Counted from the stretch's first letter, positions 29,966 to 39,642 are shown. The stretch: 64,000 nucleotides of DNA from Streptomyces sp. CC208A (GCF_030010625.1 NZ_JASCXN010000002.1:372001-436000); one strand, 5' to 3'. The notes: generated from the letters alone by a model not told the origin. A program made the numbers and translations.

Positions 29966-31420
29966 GTGTCACTCGGACTTTCCCGCCGCGCGCTGAACTG
30001 GGTCCTCACGTCGCTGCTCGTCACCGGCGCCGCGCTCGCCGGCGCGTCGCCCGCGCACGCGGCGGCGAGCGACCTGTGCGCCCAGGTCGGTCACCAGGCC
30101 GGCTTCCGGGGCGACGCGCTGGTGACCGCTGTGGCCGTCGCCCTCGCCGAGTCCGGCTGCGACCCGTCCGCCTCCAACACGCAGAACAACTCGCCCGCCT
30201 CCACCGACCGCGGTCTGTGGCAGATCAACGACTACTGGCACGCCGAGGTCGACGACGCCTGCGCGTACGACGCGCAGTGCAACGCGAACGCGGCGTTCGC
30301 GATCTCCTCCGGTGGGACGAACTGGCAGCCCTGGTCCACCTACAACCAGGGTCTGCACCGGCGGCACATGGACGAGGCGCGGGCCGCCGTGGACCGTCTC
30401 GGGCGCCCGGACGAGCCCGGGCCCGCTCCGCTGGTGCATCCGGCCGAGTCGGGCCGCGTCGTCTCCGCCCGGTCGGCGGACGGCCGGCTCGAGGTGTTCG
30501 CCGCCGGTGCCGACGGCGTGCACCACGCCTGGCAGGTCGAGGCGAACGGCGCCTGGTCGGCCTGGGAGCCGATCGGCGGCCCGGCCGGCGCGGAGCTGGC
30601 CGTCGCGCCGAACGCGGACGGCCGCCTGGAGCTGTTCGCGATCAACGGGAACACCTTCCAGCACCGTTACCAACTGTCCCCGTCCGGGGGCTGGTCGGGC
30701 TGGGAGGCCTTCGGCGGTGGCGGCGAGGACGCGGCCGCCGGGGTGAACGCCGACGGCCGGATCGAGGTGTTCGCCTCCGGGCCGGTGGGGCTGTTCCACA
30801 AGTACCAGACGGCGCCGAACGGCGGGTGGTCGGACTGGGAACCCACCGGCGGCGGTCCTGCGGACAGCCGGGTGGAGATGGGGAAGTCCCGGGACGGGCG
30901 CCTTGAGGTCTTCGCCCTCAACGGGGACGTCTTCCAGCACCAGTACCAGACCGCGCCGAGCGGCGGCTGGTCGTCGTGGGCCACCTTCGGAGGCGGCGGC
31001 CGCGACCTGACCGTGGACCACAACGCCGACGGGCGCCTTGAGGTCTTCGCCTCCGGTCCGGTCGGTGTCTTCCACAAGTACCAGACCAGCCCGACGAGTT
31101 GGTCGGAGTGGGAACCCACCGGCGGGCCGGCGGACTCGCAGCTCACCAGCGAGCGCTCCCCGGACGGACGCGTCGAGGTCTTCGCGATCAACGGCAGCAC
31201 CGCCGCGCACGCCTGGCAGACGGCGGTCGACGCGCCCTACAGCGCCTGGGAGACCTTCGGCGGCGGAGGCACCGAGATCGGCGCCGCCGCCAACGCCGAC
31301 GGCCGGATCGAGGTCTTCGGCGCCAACCCCACCGGCACCTTCCACCGCTGGCAGACCGGCTTCTCCACCTGGTCCGCATGGGGCTGGGTCAACGACACCC
31401 CGGGCCCCGGCCTCGACTGA
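29966..31420 (+). CDS. Secreted lysozyme-like protein with seven-bladed PLL-type propeller
   Basis: A 484-aa secreted protein starting at GTG 29966 behind GGGGAGG. A signal peptide (1-35, ending SPAHAAA) leads to a lysozyme/transglycosylase-like domain (about 37-145) with the likely catalytic Glu in VAVALAESGCDPSA and the STDRGLWQIN motif. The rest (about 160-484) holds seven repeats of about 45 residues, each with DGR-x-E-V-F and W-Q or Y-Q-T then WS-x-W. This fits a seven-bladed beta-propeller like the fucose-binding PLL lectins. It probably binds glycans and cuts peptidoglycan. The last blade is almost identical in DNA to that of the gene at 38086. Confidence 0.88.
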   Translation: MSLGLSRRALNWVLTSLLVTGAALAGASPAHAAASDLCAQVGHQAGFRGDALVTAVAVALAESGCDPSASNTQNNSPASTDRGLWQINDYWHAEVDDACAYDAQCNANAAFAISSGGTNWQPWSTYNQGLHRRHMDEARAAVDRLGRPDEPGPAPLVHPAESGRVVSARSADGRLEVFAAGADGVHHAWQVEANGAWSAWEPIGGPAGAELAVAPNADGRLELFAINGNTFQHRYQLSPSGGWSGWEAFGGGGEDAAAGVNADGRIEVFASGPVGLFHKYQTAPNGGWSDWEPTGGGPADSRVEMGKSRDGRLEVFALNGDVFQHQYQTAPSGGWSSWATFGGGGRDLTVDHNADGRLEVFASGPVGVFHKYQTSPTSWSEWEPTGGPADSQLTSERSPDGRVEVFAINGSTAAHAWQTAVDAPYSAWETFGGGGTEIGAAANADGRIEVFGANPTGTFHRWQTGFSTWSAWGWVNDTPGPGLD

Positions 31421-32048
31421 CCCGCCACCGGCCGGCCGAGCCCTCGCGGCACGGCCGGCCGCCTCGCACCTTCTCCTCGGCGCCCGGTGGTGCCCGGTGG
31501 TGCCCGGCCCGCCCACCGCCGGCAGCTCGTTCCAGACGGGGCCCGGGACCCCGGGAGCCTTCGGGGCCGACGTCCGGATCGCGCCACCCGGCGGGCGGGA
31601 AGGGGCCCCGGGCGGGCCGGAAAAGCGGCTGAGTCCGCCCGGTCGGCCGCCTTGGGCAGTGACCTTTCCCACTTTGCGGCCCAAGGCGGGGTCGTTCAGA
31701 GCCCTTCCCCGCTTCCCCTGTCGTGGCTTGATCCGGCCGTTCCGCCGACGTTCGTCGCGTCCGGACGGATTCCGGGAACCGCTTCCTCCGCCGACCAGAA
31801 AACTGGAAATCCGTTCTAAAAGACCGCCTTTGGCGGAGGGTGGAGGTGTCCTGCGTCACAGCGGGCGCCCCCCAGGTCCGCCTGCCACCGGAGCGCGCCC
31901 GCCACGGCCTTGTCGTATCCGCGACCCCGTCATGGAAAGCCCGGGTCCACGACCTCCGCCGAGTGGCCGAAGCATGCCGGTCCACCCCGTCAAGGGGTGG
32001 GTATCGTTCCGCGCGTCCGACCATCGGGACATGCGGAAGGGGGGAGCG
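31421..32048. other. 628-bp region without a supported gene
   Basis: The region begins with a hairpin: GGCCGGCCG (31430-31438) and CGGCCGGCC (31452-31460), a likely terminator for the lectin gene. The rest has lower coding quality in all frames, and its open frames are rich in Arg/Pro/Gly with no family match. An AT-richer patch around 31796-31820 (GAAAACTGGAAATCC) could hold a promoter, but I see no paired boxes. Confidence 0.5.
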
Positions 32049-32849
32049 ATGAGCGGCGTGGTCGTCCATCTGCCGCGGGGCGGCAGGGGCACCGACGGCG
32101 ACGAACGGTGCGCCGACGCGGTGACGTTACGGCTCGGTCCGGGGGAGGTCGCCCGCTTCGGCCGCGGCTCCCCGGACACCCCGGTCGAACTCCGTCTCTC
32201 CGACGCGGCGATCTCCCGGCTCGCCGGCGAGATACGCGTGACCGACGACCACTGGCAGCTGACGAACCACAGCGGCACCCACAGCTACCTCGTGGAGAAC
32301 CCCGAGGGAGCGGGCGAGTACCTCAGGGTCCCGCCGCGCCGGGTCGGGGCGCCGGTCCCCTTCGAGTTCGCGCGGGTCGTGCTGCCCACCCGCGGTGAAC
32401 TCCCCGTCGCCTTCCAGGTGTTCGCGCCCGACCACCTGTACCTCGACCCCGGGGTCATGGGCGGCCCCTGGGGGAGTCGTACGGTCACCGCGTACTCCCT
32501 GGACGAGACCGCCACGTACTTCCTCGTCCTCGTCGCGCTCTGCGAACCGCGGCTGCGCGACCAGTCCCGCGTCGCCGTCCCCACCACGCCCCAGATCGTC
32601 GACAGGCTCAGGGGACACGCCGGCTGCGCCGCGCTCACCGCGCGGGCCGTCAGCTCGCACATCGACTACCTCGCCGAGGAGAAGCTGCGCATCGACGGCC
32701 GCGAGCCGGGCAAGGGCGACCGCCGCAACGGCAAGCGGGAGGAGATCGTCGGGCTCGCGCTCCGCTTCGGGCTCGTACAGGAGGAACACCTCGCCCTTCT
32801 GCCGCCCGCGACCGGGACGGGCGGACGCGGAGGGAACGCCGCCCGATGA
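32049..32849 (+). CDS. FHA-domain protein with C-terminal winged-helix-like segment
   Basis: A 266-aa cytoplasmic protein. Residues about 20-115 form a forkhead-associated (phosphothreonine-binding) domain: ARFGRGSP with the conserved Gly-Arg, then DAAISRLAGEI with the Ser-Arg pair, then WQLTNHSGTHSYL. The C-terminal part (about 175-235) is helical with RAVSSHIDYLAEEKLRI, which looks like a winged-helix DNA-binding fold. Its stop overlaps the kinase start by 4 bp (ATGA), so the two are translationally coupled and probably interact. It may be a kinase-controlled regulator. Confidence 0.85.
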   Translation: MSGVVVHLPRGGRGTDGDERCADAVTLRLGPGEVARFGRGSPDTPVELRLSDAAISRLAGEIRVTDDHWQLTNHSGTHSYLVENPEGAGEYLRVPPRRVGAPVPFEFARVVLPTRGELPVAFQVFAPDHLYLDPGVMGGPWGSRTVTAYSLDETATYFLVLVALCEPRLRDQSRVAVPTTPQIVDRLRGHAGCAALTARAVSSHIDYLAEEKLRIDGREPGKGDRRNGKREEIVGLALRFGLVQEEHLALLPPATGTGGRGGNAAR

Positions 32850-34273
32850 CACCTCCGTACGCACGGGGTGGCACCACGGGGCTCGACGACCGTCCCGAAC
32901 TCCTCCCGGCCGGCCACCGGGTGGGGGAGTGGGAGGTCATCGAGCCGATCGGGACCGGTGGCTGGTCCACGGTCTACGCGGCGCGCCCGGCCGGTACCAC
33001 CCGCCGGGCCCCGGGACGCCCCCGTACCGCCTCCACGGGACGGGCGTCGGATTCCGCCGAGGTCGCCCTCAAGATCATGCCGACGGCGGGGCTCGCGCCC
33101 CTCCAGACGCGCAGGATCGTGGAGTCCGCGCACCGCGAGGTCGAACTCGGCCGCAGAGCCGGACATCCCCGGCTGATCGGTCTCCTGGACTCCTTCGCGC
33201 TCTCCGCACCGGACCGCCCCTCGGCGGACGGCGCGATCGTACTGGTCATGGAACGGGCCGCGGGCAGCCTGCGGGAGCTCCTCGACGCGGGCGTTCCCGA
33301 AGCCGACCGCGGCCGCATCGTCGAGGGCATCTGCGAAGGACTCGCCCACCTCCACCGCTCGGGCTGGGTCCACGCCGACCTCAAACCGGAGAACGTCCTG
33401 CTGGGCGAGGACGGCTCCGTGAAGCTCTCCGACTTCGGTCTCGCCACCGAACTGACCGGCACCCACGGCTACGCGCCCCCTCTGGGCACTCTCGACTACC
33501 TGCCCCCTGAACGCTGGCGGGCTCCCCTGGGGGAGCTCGGCGTCCAGATCCGCACGAGCGCCGACATCTGGGCCCTCGGCATCGTCATCCACGAGATCTT
33601 CGCCTCCGGCGTCCCGCCGTTCCCCGGCGCCACCCCCGTCGCCCGCGGCGCCGCCGTCCAGGAGTACGGGGCGGGCCGCGCCCCGCTCCGCCTGGACCCC
33701 GCCGTACCGCCGTTCTGGCGCGAGCTCACCGCCGACTGCCTTTCCCCCACCCACGCGGCCCGCGCCCCGCACACGGCCGAAAGCCTGCTCGCCCGCATCG
33801 CCGCCCGGCGCGGCGGTTCCGGCGGCCCCGGCGCGCGGACACGCCGGATCCGCGCCGCCGTCCTCGCCGCCGCGCTCTGCGGAGTCGGCGCGGCCCTGTG
33901 CTCCGACGCGACGGGGCACGGTCCCGCCGCGCCGGCCGGCACCGTCCTCCGGGTCTTCAACGCGGAGCGGGGCTGCCAGGAGCGGACCGACCGGGACCCG
34001 CGGTGCAGCCTCGGCCTGGCGGTCGACCCCCACCGGCCGTACACGGCGGAGAACGTCGTACGGACCCGGGTCTGGCACGACGACCTGCTCACCGCCGACT
34101 GCCGGGTCACCGACGGGCAGCCCATCGTCGACGAGGAGGACCTGCGGTCCACGGGCTGGTTCCGCGTCCGTCTCCCCCGCGGCTCCGTACCACCCGACGC
34201 CTGGCTCCCCGCCGTCCGTACGAGGGACCGCCCGGCCCTGCCGACGTGCCCCCGCACCACCGCCGCCCCCTGA
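32846..34273 (+). CDS. Transmembrane Ser/Thr protein kinase, non-RD
   Basis: A 475-aa kinase. The cytoplasmic catalytic domain (about 25-320) has the Gly loop IGTGGWSTVY, Lys in VALKIM, catalytic loop HADLKPEN and SDFGLA. The His-Arg-Asp triad reads HAD, so the kinase lacks the arginine that ties activity to activation-loop phosphorylation. A transmembrane helix (about 333-352) is followed by an extracellular C-terminal domain of 120 residues with three cysteines and no PASTA repeats. It is coupled to the FHA protein and lies just before the acylase operon, but with its own frame and spacing. Confidence 0.9.
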   Translation: MTPPYARGGTTGLDDRPELLPAGHRVGEWEVIEPIGTGGWSTVYAARPAGTTRRAPGRPRTASTGRASDSAEVALKIMPTAGLAPLQTRRIVESAHREVELGRRAGHPRLIGLLDSFALSAPDRPSADGAIVLVMERAAGSLRELLDAGVPEADRGRIVEGICEGLAHLHRSGWVHADLKPENVLLGEDGSVKLSDFGLATELTGTHGYAPPLGTLDYLPPERWRAPLGELGVQIRTSADIWALGIVIHEIFASGVPPFPGATPVARGAAVQEYGAGRAPLRLDPAVPPFWRELTADCLSPTHAARAPHTAESLLARIAARRGGSGGPGARTRRIRAAVLAAALCGVGAALCSDATGHGPAAPAGTVLRVFNAERGCQERTDRDPRCSLGLAVDPHRPYTAENVVRTRVWHDDLLTADCRVTDGQPIVDEEDLRSTGWFRVRLPRGSVPPDAWLPAVRTRDRPALPTCPRTTAAP

Positions 34274-34301
34274 CACCCTTCGTCCGCATCACCGGATCGC
34301 A

Positions 34302-34332
34302 TCATCGGGATTTCATCGCTCCTGCCTAGCGT
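34302..34332 (+). promoter_or_regulatory. SARP-type operator and promoter of the acylase-esterase genes
   Basis: Two heptads, TCATCGG (34302-34308) and TCATCGC (34313-34319), are 11 bp apart and end 7 nt before the -10 box TAGCGT (34327-34332). No consensus -35 is present. This is the known geometry of SARP activator sites. The ATTTCATCGCTCC stretch (34310-34322) is repeated exactly upstream of the lectin gene at 38086. Confidence 0.65.
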
Positions 34333-34377
34333 GGCCGCGTCCGGACGAAGGCCCGAACCCCAGGGAGAGGCGTATCG

Positions 34378-36864
34378 ATGGCGCGAAGAAGATCACGAGC
34401 GAGACTTCCGGTGGCGGTCGCCGCCGCGGTGGCGGTGGTGAGCACCACGGCGCTGGGCGGGACACCGGCAGGCGCTGCCGGCACGGGACCGGAGCGGCCG
34501 ACGATCCGCTACACCGAGTACGGGATCCCGCACATCATTGCCTCCGACTGGGAGGGGCTGGGGACGGGGTACGGATACGCGGCGGCCAAGGACAACATCT
34601 GCACCCTGGCCGACACCTATCTGATGGTCAACGCAGAGAGGTCCCGCCACCTGGGACCCGACGGCAGGGCGAGCCCCGGGCAGAACCAGCACACCACCAC
34701 CAACCTCAACAGCGATCTGTACTTCCAGCGGATCAAGGACGACGGCGTGGTGGAACGGCTGCTGGCCCGGCCCGCGCCCGACGGGCCGGAACCGGAGGTC
34801 AAGGAGGCCATCCGCGGCTACGTCCGGGGATACAACAGGTACCTGGCGGAGACGGGCGTGGACGGCCTCTCCGATCCTGCCTGCCGCGGAGCGGCCTGGG
34901 TACGGCCGATCACGGAGCTGGACGTCTACCGGCACGCGCACGCCGAGATCATCATGGGCAGCGCCGACGTGCTGCTCGACGGCCAGGTCACCGCCGCGCC
35001 CCCGGGGGCGCCGGCCGCCGCGGAGGCTTCCACGCCGTCGTCCGAGGAGCGCGCGAGGACCGCGAAGAAGACGGCGAAGGAGACCGCGAAGAAGATCGGC
35101 GAAGCGCTCGCGGCGAGCCGCCGGCAGAGCATGGGCAGCAACGCGCTGGCGGTCGGCTCGCAGGGCGTCTCCGGCGGCACCGGCATGCTCCTCGCCAACC
35201 CGCACTTCCCGTGGCACGGCAAGAACCGGATGTGGCAGAGCCACCTGACGATCCCGGGGAAGATCAACGTCTCCGGAGCCAGTCTGCTCGGCCTTCCCGC
35301 CGTGAACATCGGGCACAACGACGACGTCGCCTGGAGCCACACCGTCGCCACCGTGGCGCCGTTCGGCCTGTTCGACGTGCAGGTGGACCCGTTGAACCCG
35401 ACCATGTACCTGGTCGACGGCGCCTGGGAGCGGATGACCTCGCAGCAGGTCTCCGTCGACGTCCGCAACGCGAACGGCACGATCGGCAAGGTCACCCGGA
35501 CGCTGTGGGCCACCCGCTACGGTCCGGTCACCACGTCGATCCTCGGCTACCCGCTGCCCTGGGTGGTCAGCGCCCACGCCGTACGCGACGTGAACATGGA
35601 CAACCTGCGCGCGCTGAACACCTGGTTCGGCCTCGACAAGGCCAAGGACGTCCACGACGTGGTGAACGTCCTGGAGACCACCCAGGGCGTCCCCTTCTTC
35701 AACACGGTTGCCGCGGACCGCAAGGGGAACGCCCTGTACGCGGACATCCAGGCGGTCCCGAACATCACCGACGCCCACGCGCAGTCCTGCCTCACCGAGA
35801 CCGGCAAACTGCTGTTCCACCAGACCCTGGCGCTGTCGAACGTGCCGCCGGTCTCCATCCTCGACGGCAAGCGCAGCACCTGCGACTGGCCCGACGACCC
35901 GAACGCGGCCGCGCCGGGCCTCCTCGACCCGGCGAAACAACCACGGCTGATCCGCTCCGACTTCGTGGGCAACGCCAACGACAGCCCCTGGCTGGCCAAC
36001 CCGGCGCAGCCGCTGTCCTTCCCCCGGGTGATGGGGGACAGGGCGACGCCCCGATCGCTGCGCACCCAGGAACTGATCCTGACCGCGCGGAAGCGGATCG
36101 ACGGCACCGACGGCCTGCCCGGCAGGGGCTTCACACCGGAGACCATGGGGAAGCTGCTCTTCGCGGACAACAGCAGGGCGGCCGACCTCACGCTCAACAC
36201 GACGGTGGCGGCGTGCCAGGGCGTCGCCTTCGGGCTCGTCCTGGTCGACGGCAACCTCGTCGACATCAGGGAGGCGTGTCCGGTCCTGGCCGGCTGGAAG
36301 AGCCACGACTTCACGGCGGACAGCCGCGGGTCCTGGCTGTTCGCGAACTACTGGCACCACCTGCAGGGTTCACGGCGGATCGACAAGCTGCCGTGGCGGG
36401 TCCCCTTCGACCCCGAGGACCCGGTGCACACGCCCAACTCGCTGGACGGCGGCAGCTCCGCCGTCCGCGACTCCCTCGCGCGGGCCGTCCTCGCGCTGCG
36501 CAAGGCCGGCATTCCGCTGAACGCGGCACTGTCGGACGTGCAGAGGATCACCCGCGGCGGTGAACGGATCCCGATCCACGGCTCGTTCGGCGCCCTGGGA
36601 GTGCTGAACGTGATCGAACCCGGCCAGGTCGACGGCGAGTTCGACATCGTCTTCGGGTCCAGCTTCATCCAGCAGGTGCGGTTCACCGCCGAGGGCCCGC
36701 CGGAGACGTACTCCGTCCTGGCCTACTCCCAGTCGGCGGACCCGAACTCGCCGCACCACGCCGACCAGACGAAGTTGTTCGCGGCCGGCGGATGGGTGAC
36801 CGAGCGGTTCACCGAGGAACAGATCGCGGCCGCCCCGGACCTGCGGGTCGTGGTCCTGGACTGA
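34378..36864 (+). CDS. Secreted penicillin/N-acyl-homoserine-lactone acylase (Ntn hydrolase)
   Basis: An 828-aa precursor of a heterodimeric amidase. A signal peptide (1-33, ending AGAAG) precedes the alpha subunit, a Lys/Thr-rich spacer (about 220-245) that would be removed, and a beta subunit whose N-terminal nucleophile is S254 in MGSNALAVG. Downstream GMLLANPHFPWHGKNRMW and VNIGHNDDVAWSHTVATVAP match the AhlM/PvdQ and penicillin V acylase branch, which cuts acyl chains off homoserine lactones, lipopeptides or penicillins. AhlM of Streptomyces is about the same length. It is the first gene of an operon with the esterase 57 bp downstream, behind a SARP-type promoter. Confidence 0.9.
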   Translation: MARRRSRARLPVAVAAAVAVVSTTALGGTPAGAAGTGPERPTIRYTEYGIPHIIASDWEGLGTGYGYAAAKDNICTLADTYLMVNAERSRHLGPDGRASPGQNQHTTTNLNSDLYFQRIKDDGVVERLLARPAPDGPEPEVKEAIRGYVRGYNRYLAETGVDGLSDPACRGAAWVRPITELDVYRHAHAEIIMGSADVLLDGQVTAAPPGAPAAAEASTPSSEERARTAKKTAKETAKKIGEALAASRRQSMGSNALAVGSQGVSGGTGMLLANPHFPWHGKNRMWQSHLTIPGKINVSGASLLGLPAVNIGHNDDVAWSHTVATVAPFGLFDVQVDPLNPTMYLVDGAWERMTSQQVSVDVRNANGTIGKVTRTLWATRYGPVTTSILGYPLPWVVSAHAVRDVNMDNLRALNTWFGLDKAKDVHDVVNVLETTQGVPFFNTVAADRKGNALYADIQAVPNITDAHAQSCLTETGKLLFHQTLALSNVPPVSILDGKRSTCDWPDDPNAAAPGLLDPAKQPRLIRSDFVGNANDSPWLANPAQPLSFPRVMGDRATPRSLRTQELILTARKRIDGTDGLPGRGFTPETMGKLLFADNSRAADLTLNTTVAACQGVAFGLVLVDGNLVDIREACPVLAGWKSHDFTADSRGSWLFANYWHHLQGSRRIDKLPWRVPFDPEDPVHTPNSLDGGSSAVRDSLARAVLALRKAGIPLNAALSDVQRITRGGERIPIHGSFGALGVLNVIEPGQVDGEFDIVFGSSFIQQVRFTAEGPPETYSVLAYSQSADPNSPHHADQTKLFAAGGWVTERFTEEQIAAAPDLRVVVLD

Positions 36865-36921
36865 GACCGGCCGGCGGGCCGGCCGTGCACGAACGACCCC
36901 ACTCGTGAAGGGAACAGCACT

Positions 36922-37998
36922 GTGACGAGGACATCGCTCTGGTGGAGAACGGTGGTGGCGTGGACGATCGCCGCCGTGGCCGTCATCGCACCGGCCGGCT
37001 CGGCCCGGGCCGGCGGCGGCACCACCCCGCCGCACCTGCCGGACGGCTTCGGCCTGACCCGGACCGGCCCGGCCGTGGGGAACGCCCACGACTTCTACCT
37101 CACGGTCACCACACCCCAGGTGTCGGGCGAGCAGCACATCAGGATCATCCTTCCGCGCGGGTACTACGACGACCCGGACCGGCGCTATCCGGTCCTGTAC
37201 TTCCTGCACGGCTCACCCGACGACCCCGTCAACCAGACCTACCCGGCGCTGTCCATGTCGGACCGGATGATCACCGTCATCCCCGACGGCGGCGCGCGCA
37301 GCTGGTACGCCAACTGGCTCAACCAGAACACCGTCCTCGGCGCCCAGAACTGGGAGACCTTCCACCTCGACCAGGTGATCCCGTTCATCGACGCGAACCT
37401 GCGGACCCTCGCGACCAAGAAGTCCCGGGCGATCGCCGGCATCTCCATGGGCGGCTTCGGCGCCTTCCACTACGCCCAGGCCCGCCCCGACCTCTTCGCC
37501 CAGACCGCGTCCCTGTCCGGCGACATCGACCTGTCGGCCAACTCCATGGACCTGCGCATGGCCGTCGTCGCCTCCGTCACCGACGCGCTGGGCGCGATGT
37601 GCGCCTCCTCGTCCGGCTACTGCGACCCGGACAACTCGGCGTACAAACCCGGCGTGGACAGCGACGCCCTGTTCGGCTCGCCCTACCCGGTGTTCAACGT
37701 CGACTGGCGGTGGAACCAGGTCGACCCGTCGCAGCACATGGACCGGCTCAAGGGCATGGGGATCTCCCTCTACACGGGGGACGGCGGCGGCTCGCCCCTG
37801 AACATGGAGTTCTGGGTCTCGGGCGCCTCCAAGAACGTCAAGGCCCGCATGGACGCCCTGGGCATGCCCTACTACTACGTCAACTACGGTGACGGTTCCG
37901 GCTGGGGCACCGAGTGCGACGGCGGCCACAACGCCGGCTGCTGGGCGCAGTCCCTGCTGGACCTGATCCCCCGGCTGGAGCGGGCCTTCGCCTCCTGA
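36922..37998 (+). CDS. Secreted esterase of the antigen 85 / esterase D type
   Basis: A 358-aa exported alpha/beta hydrolase with a Sec signal peptide (1-31, ending GSARAGG). The catalytic serine is S175 in GISMGGFG, the same position as in the esterase at 28895. YPVLYFLHGSPDDP and WYANWLNQNT are matching segments, and the histidine is probably in ECDGGHNAGCW, which also carries two cysteines likely to form a disulfide. It starts at GTG with AAGGGA ahead, 57 bp after the acylase stop, so the two may be co-transcribed. The substrate is unknown. Confidence 0.88.
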   Translation: MTRTSLWWRTVVAWTIAAVAVIAPAGSARAGGGTTPPHLPDGFGLTRTGPAVGNAHDFYLTVTTPQVSGEQHIRIILPRGYYDDPDRRYPVLYFLHGSPDDPVNQTYPALSMSDRMITVIPDGGARSWYANWLNQNTVLGAQNWETFHLDQVIPFIDANLRTLATKKSRAIAGISMGGFGAFHYAQARPDLFAQTASLSGDIDLSANSMDLRMAVVASVTDALGAMCASSSGYCDPDNSAYKPGVDSDALFGSPYPVFNVDWRWNQVDPSQHMDRLKGMGISLYTGDGGGSPLNMEFWVSGASKNVKARMDALGMPYYYVNYGDGSGWGTECDGGHNAGCWAQSLLDLIPRLERAFAS

Positions 37999-38010
37999 CC
38001 GCACGGCTTC

Positions 38011-38048
38011 GCCGTCCCGCAGACCGTACCGGCGGCCTGCGGGACGGC
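38011..38048. terminator. Bidirectional hairpin terminator
   Basis: GCCGTCCCGCAG (38011-38022) and CTGCGGGACGGC (38037-38048) form a perfect 12-bp stem between the convergent esterase (stop 37998) and propeller gene (stop 38086). Confidence 0.75.
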
Positions 38049-38085
38049 GGCGTTCACCCTCCGAAGCGGTCCGCCGACGGACCGG

Positions 38086-39642
38086 TCAGGGCATCGCCGG
38101 GCCGGGACCGTTCAGCCAGGCCCACTCCGACCAGTCGGAGAAGCCCGTCTGCCACCGGTGGTAGACGCCGGCGCGGCTCGTGCCGAAGACTTCGATCCGG
38201 CCGTCGGCGTTGGCGGCGGCGCCGATCTCGGTGCCTCCGCCGCCGAAGGTCTCCCAGGCCGAGTACGGGGCGTTCGGCCCCGTCTGCCAGGAGTGGCTCG
38301 CCGTGGCGGCGTTGATCGCGAACACCTCGACGCGGCCGTCGGCCGTCCGCGCGGTGGTCAGCTCGGCGTCGGGGATTCCCCCGGTGCCCGTCCACTGCGA
38401 CCACGAGGCCGGACCGGTCTGCCACTTGTGGAAGACGCCGTCGGCGTTGGAGGCGAACACCTCCAGCCTGCCGTCCTGGTTGTGGCTGACGGCGACGTCG
38501 TGCCCGCCGCCGCCGAAGTGCTCCCAGCCGGACCAGCCGCCGTTGACGGCGGTCTGGTACAGGTGGCCGAAGGTCGAGTCCGACAGGGCGAAGACCTCGA
38601 GGCGCCCGTCGGGCGCGGTCTCCATGGCGAGCCGGGAGAGGGCCGGGCCGCCTTCGACGCCCTCCCATGACGACCAGCCGCCGCCGGGCGCGGTCTGCCA
38701 GCGGTGGAACACACCGCCGGCGTTGGACGCGAACACCTCGATGCGGCCGTCGGCGTTGCTGCCCGCGGCCAGCCGGTACCCGCCGGTGCCGAAGTTCGCC
38801 CAGCCGGACCAGCCCGCGCCGGGCGCGGTCTGCCACATGTGGTCGAAGGTGCTGTCCGAGAGCGCCAACAGCTCAAGCCGGCCGTCGGCGTTGGGCGTCA
38901 GCGCCAGCTGCGCGTTGCGCGGACCCCCCTTGAACCGCCAGGGTGACCAGCCGCCGTTCACCTCCGTCTGCCAGGAGTGGTAGACGCCGTCGGCGCCGGC
39001 CGCGAAGGCCTCCAGACGCCCGTCCGCGGACCGCGCGGAGACCACCCGGCCGGAGGGGGTGGGGTGCGGCCTTCGCGTCTCGGGCTCCTCGACGATGTTG
39101 TCGTACCGGCGCGCCTGGTAGTCGCCGTTCGGGTGGCCGTCGATCGAGGCGCTGTTGATGTTCCCGATGAAGTGCCCGGGCGGCTCGACTCCGCTGGAAC
39201 CGCCGCCGAAGCTGTAGTAGGAGAAGCCGCCACGGTCGTCCACCCACTCATGGAAGACGATCACGTGGTTGTAGAACGAGTTGAGGATGTCTCCGGCCCG
39301 CAGCTCGTCGCGCGCGATCGCGTGGGAGAAGTTCGGCAGGGTCCGCGTGTTCGGGTTCGCGTCGAGATGCCAGGCCATGGCGACGAACCCGGAGCAGTCG
39401 GTGCGGTAGGCGAAGTCGCCCCCGGGCCCCGGCACATAGGCTCCCTGGCTGTACGGCGGCCGCTGGTCGACCCAGTACTGGGCGCGCCAGATCACCTCGC
39501 TCCGGGTGATCGGGCCGCCGCGCTCGGAGGACACGGCGGCCGTGGCGCCTGCCGCGGCGGGGGGCGCGGCCGCGGCCAGCAGGAGCGTGCCGGCTATCAG
39601 GGGCAGGAGGAATCTGCCCCACCAGGATCGTGACGTGGTCAT
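38086..39642 (-). CDS. Secreted NlpC-like hydrolase with seven-bladed PLL-type propeller
   Basis: A 518-aa secreted protein. A signal peptide (1-31) is followed by a cysteine-peptidase-like domain (about 38-180) with the nucleophile in TDCSGFVAMAW, the RAGDIL turn, and the histidine in NHVIVFHEW, as in NlpC/P60-type wall amidases. Residues about 195-518 carry seven DGR-x-E repeats with WQT and GGWS-x-W, giving a PLL-type seven-bladed propeller. It is a paralogue of the gene at 29966 with a different catalytic head. GGGAGG lies before the ATG, and a SARP-type promoter is 28-58 bp upstream. Confidence 0.88.
   Translation of the reverse strand: MTTSRSWWGRFLLPLIAGTLLLAAAAPPAAAGATAAVSSERGGPITRSEVIWRAQYWVDQRPPYSQGAYVPGPGGDFAYRTDCSGFVAMAWHLDANPNTRTLPNFSHAIARDELRAGDILNSFYNHVIVFHEWVDDRGGFSYYSFGGGSSGVEPPGHFIGNINSASIDGHPNGDYQARRYDNIVEEPETRRPHPTPSGRVVSARSADGRLEAFAAGADGVYHSWQTEVNGGWSPWRFKGGPRNAQLALTPNADGRLELLALSDSTFDHMWQTAPGAGWSGWANFGTGGYRLAAGSNADGRIEVFASNAGGVFHRWQTAPGGGWSSWEGVEGGPALSRLAMETAPDGRLEVFALSDSTFGHLYQTAVNGGWSGWEHFGGGGHDVAVSHNQDGRLEVFASNADGVFHKWQTGPASWSQWTGTGGIPDAELTTARTADGRVEVFAINAATASHSWQTGPNAPYSAWETFGGGGTEIGAAANADGRIEVFGTSRAGVYHRWQTGFSDWSEWAWLNGPGPAMP

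Noticed and set aside
31389-32069. A 226-codon minus-strand frame in the gene-free stretch.
   Set aside because: Composition is Arg/Pro/Gly-dominated, there is no RBS and no domain.
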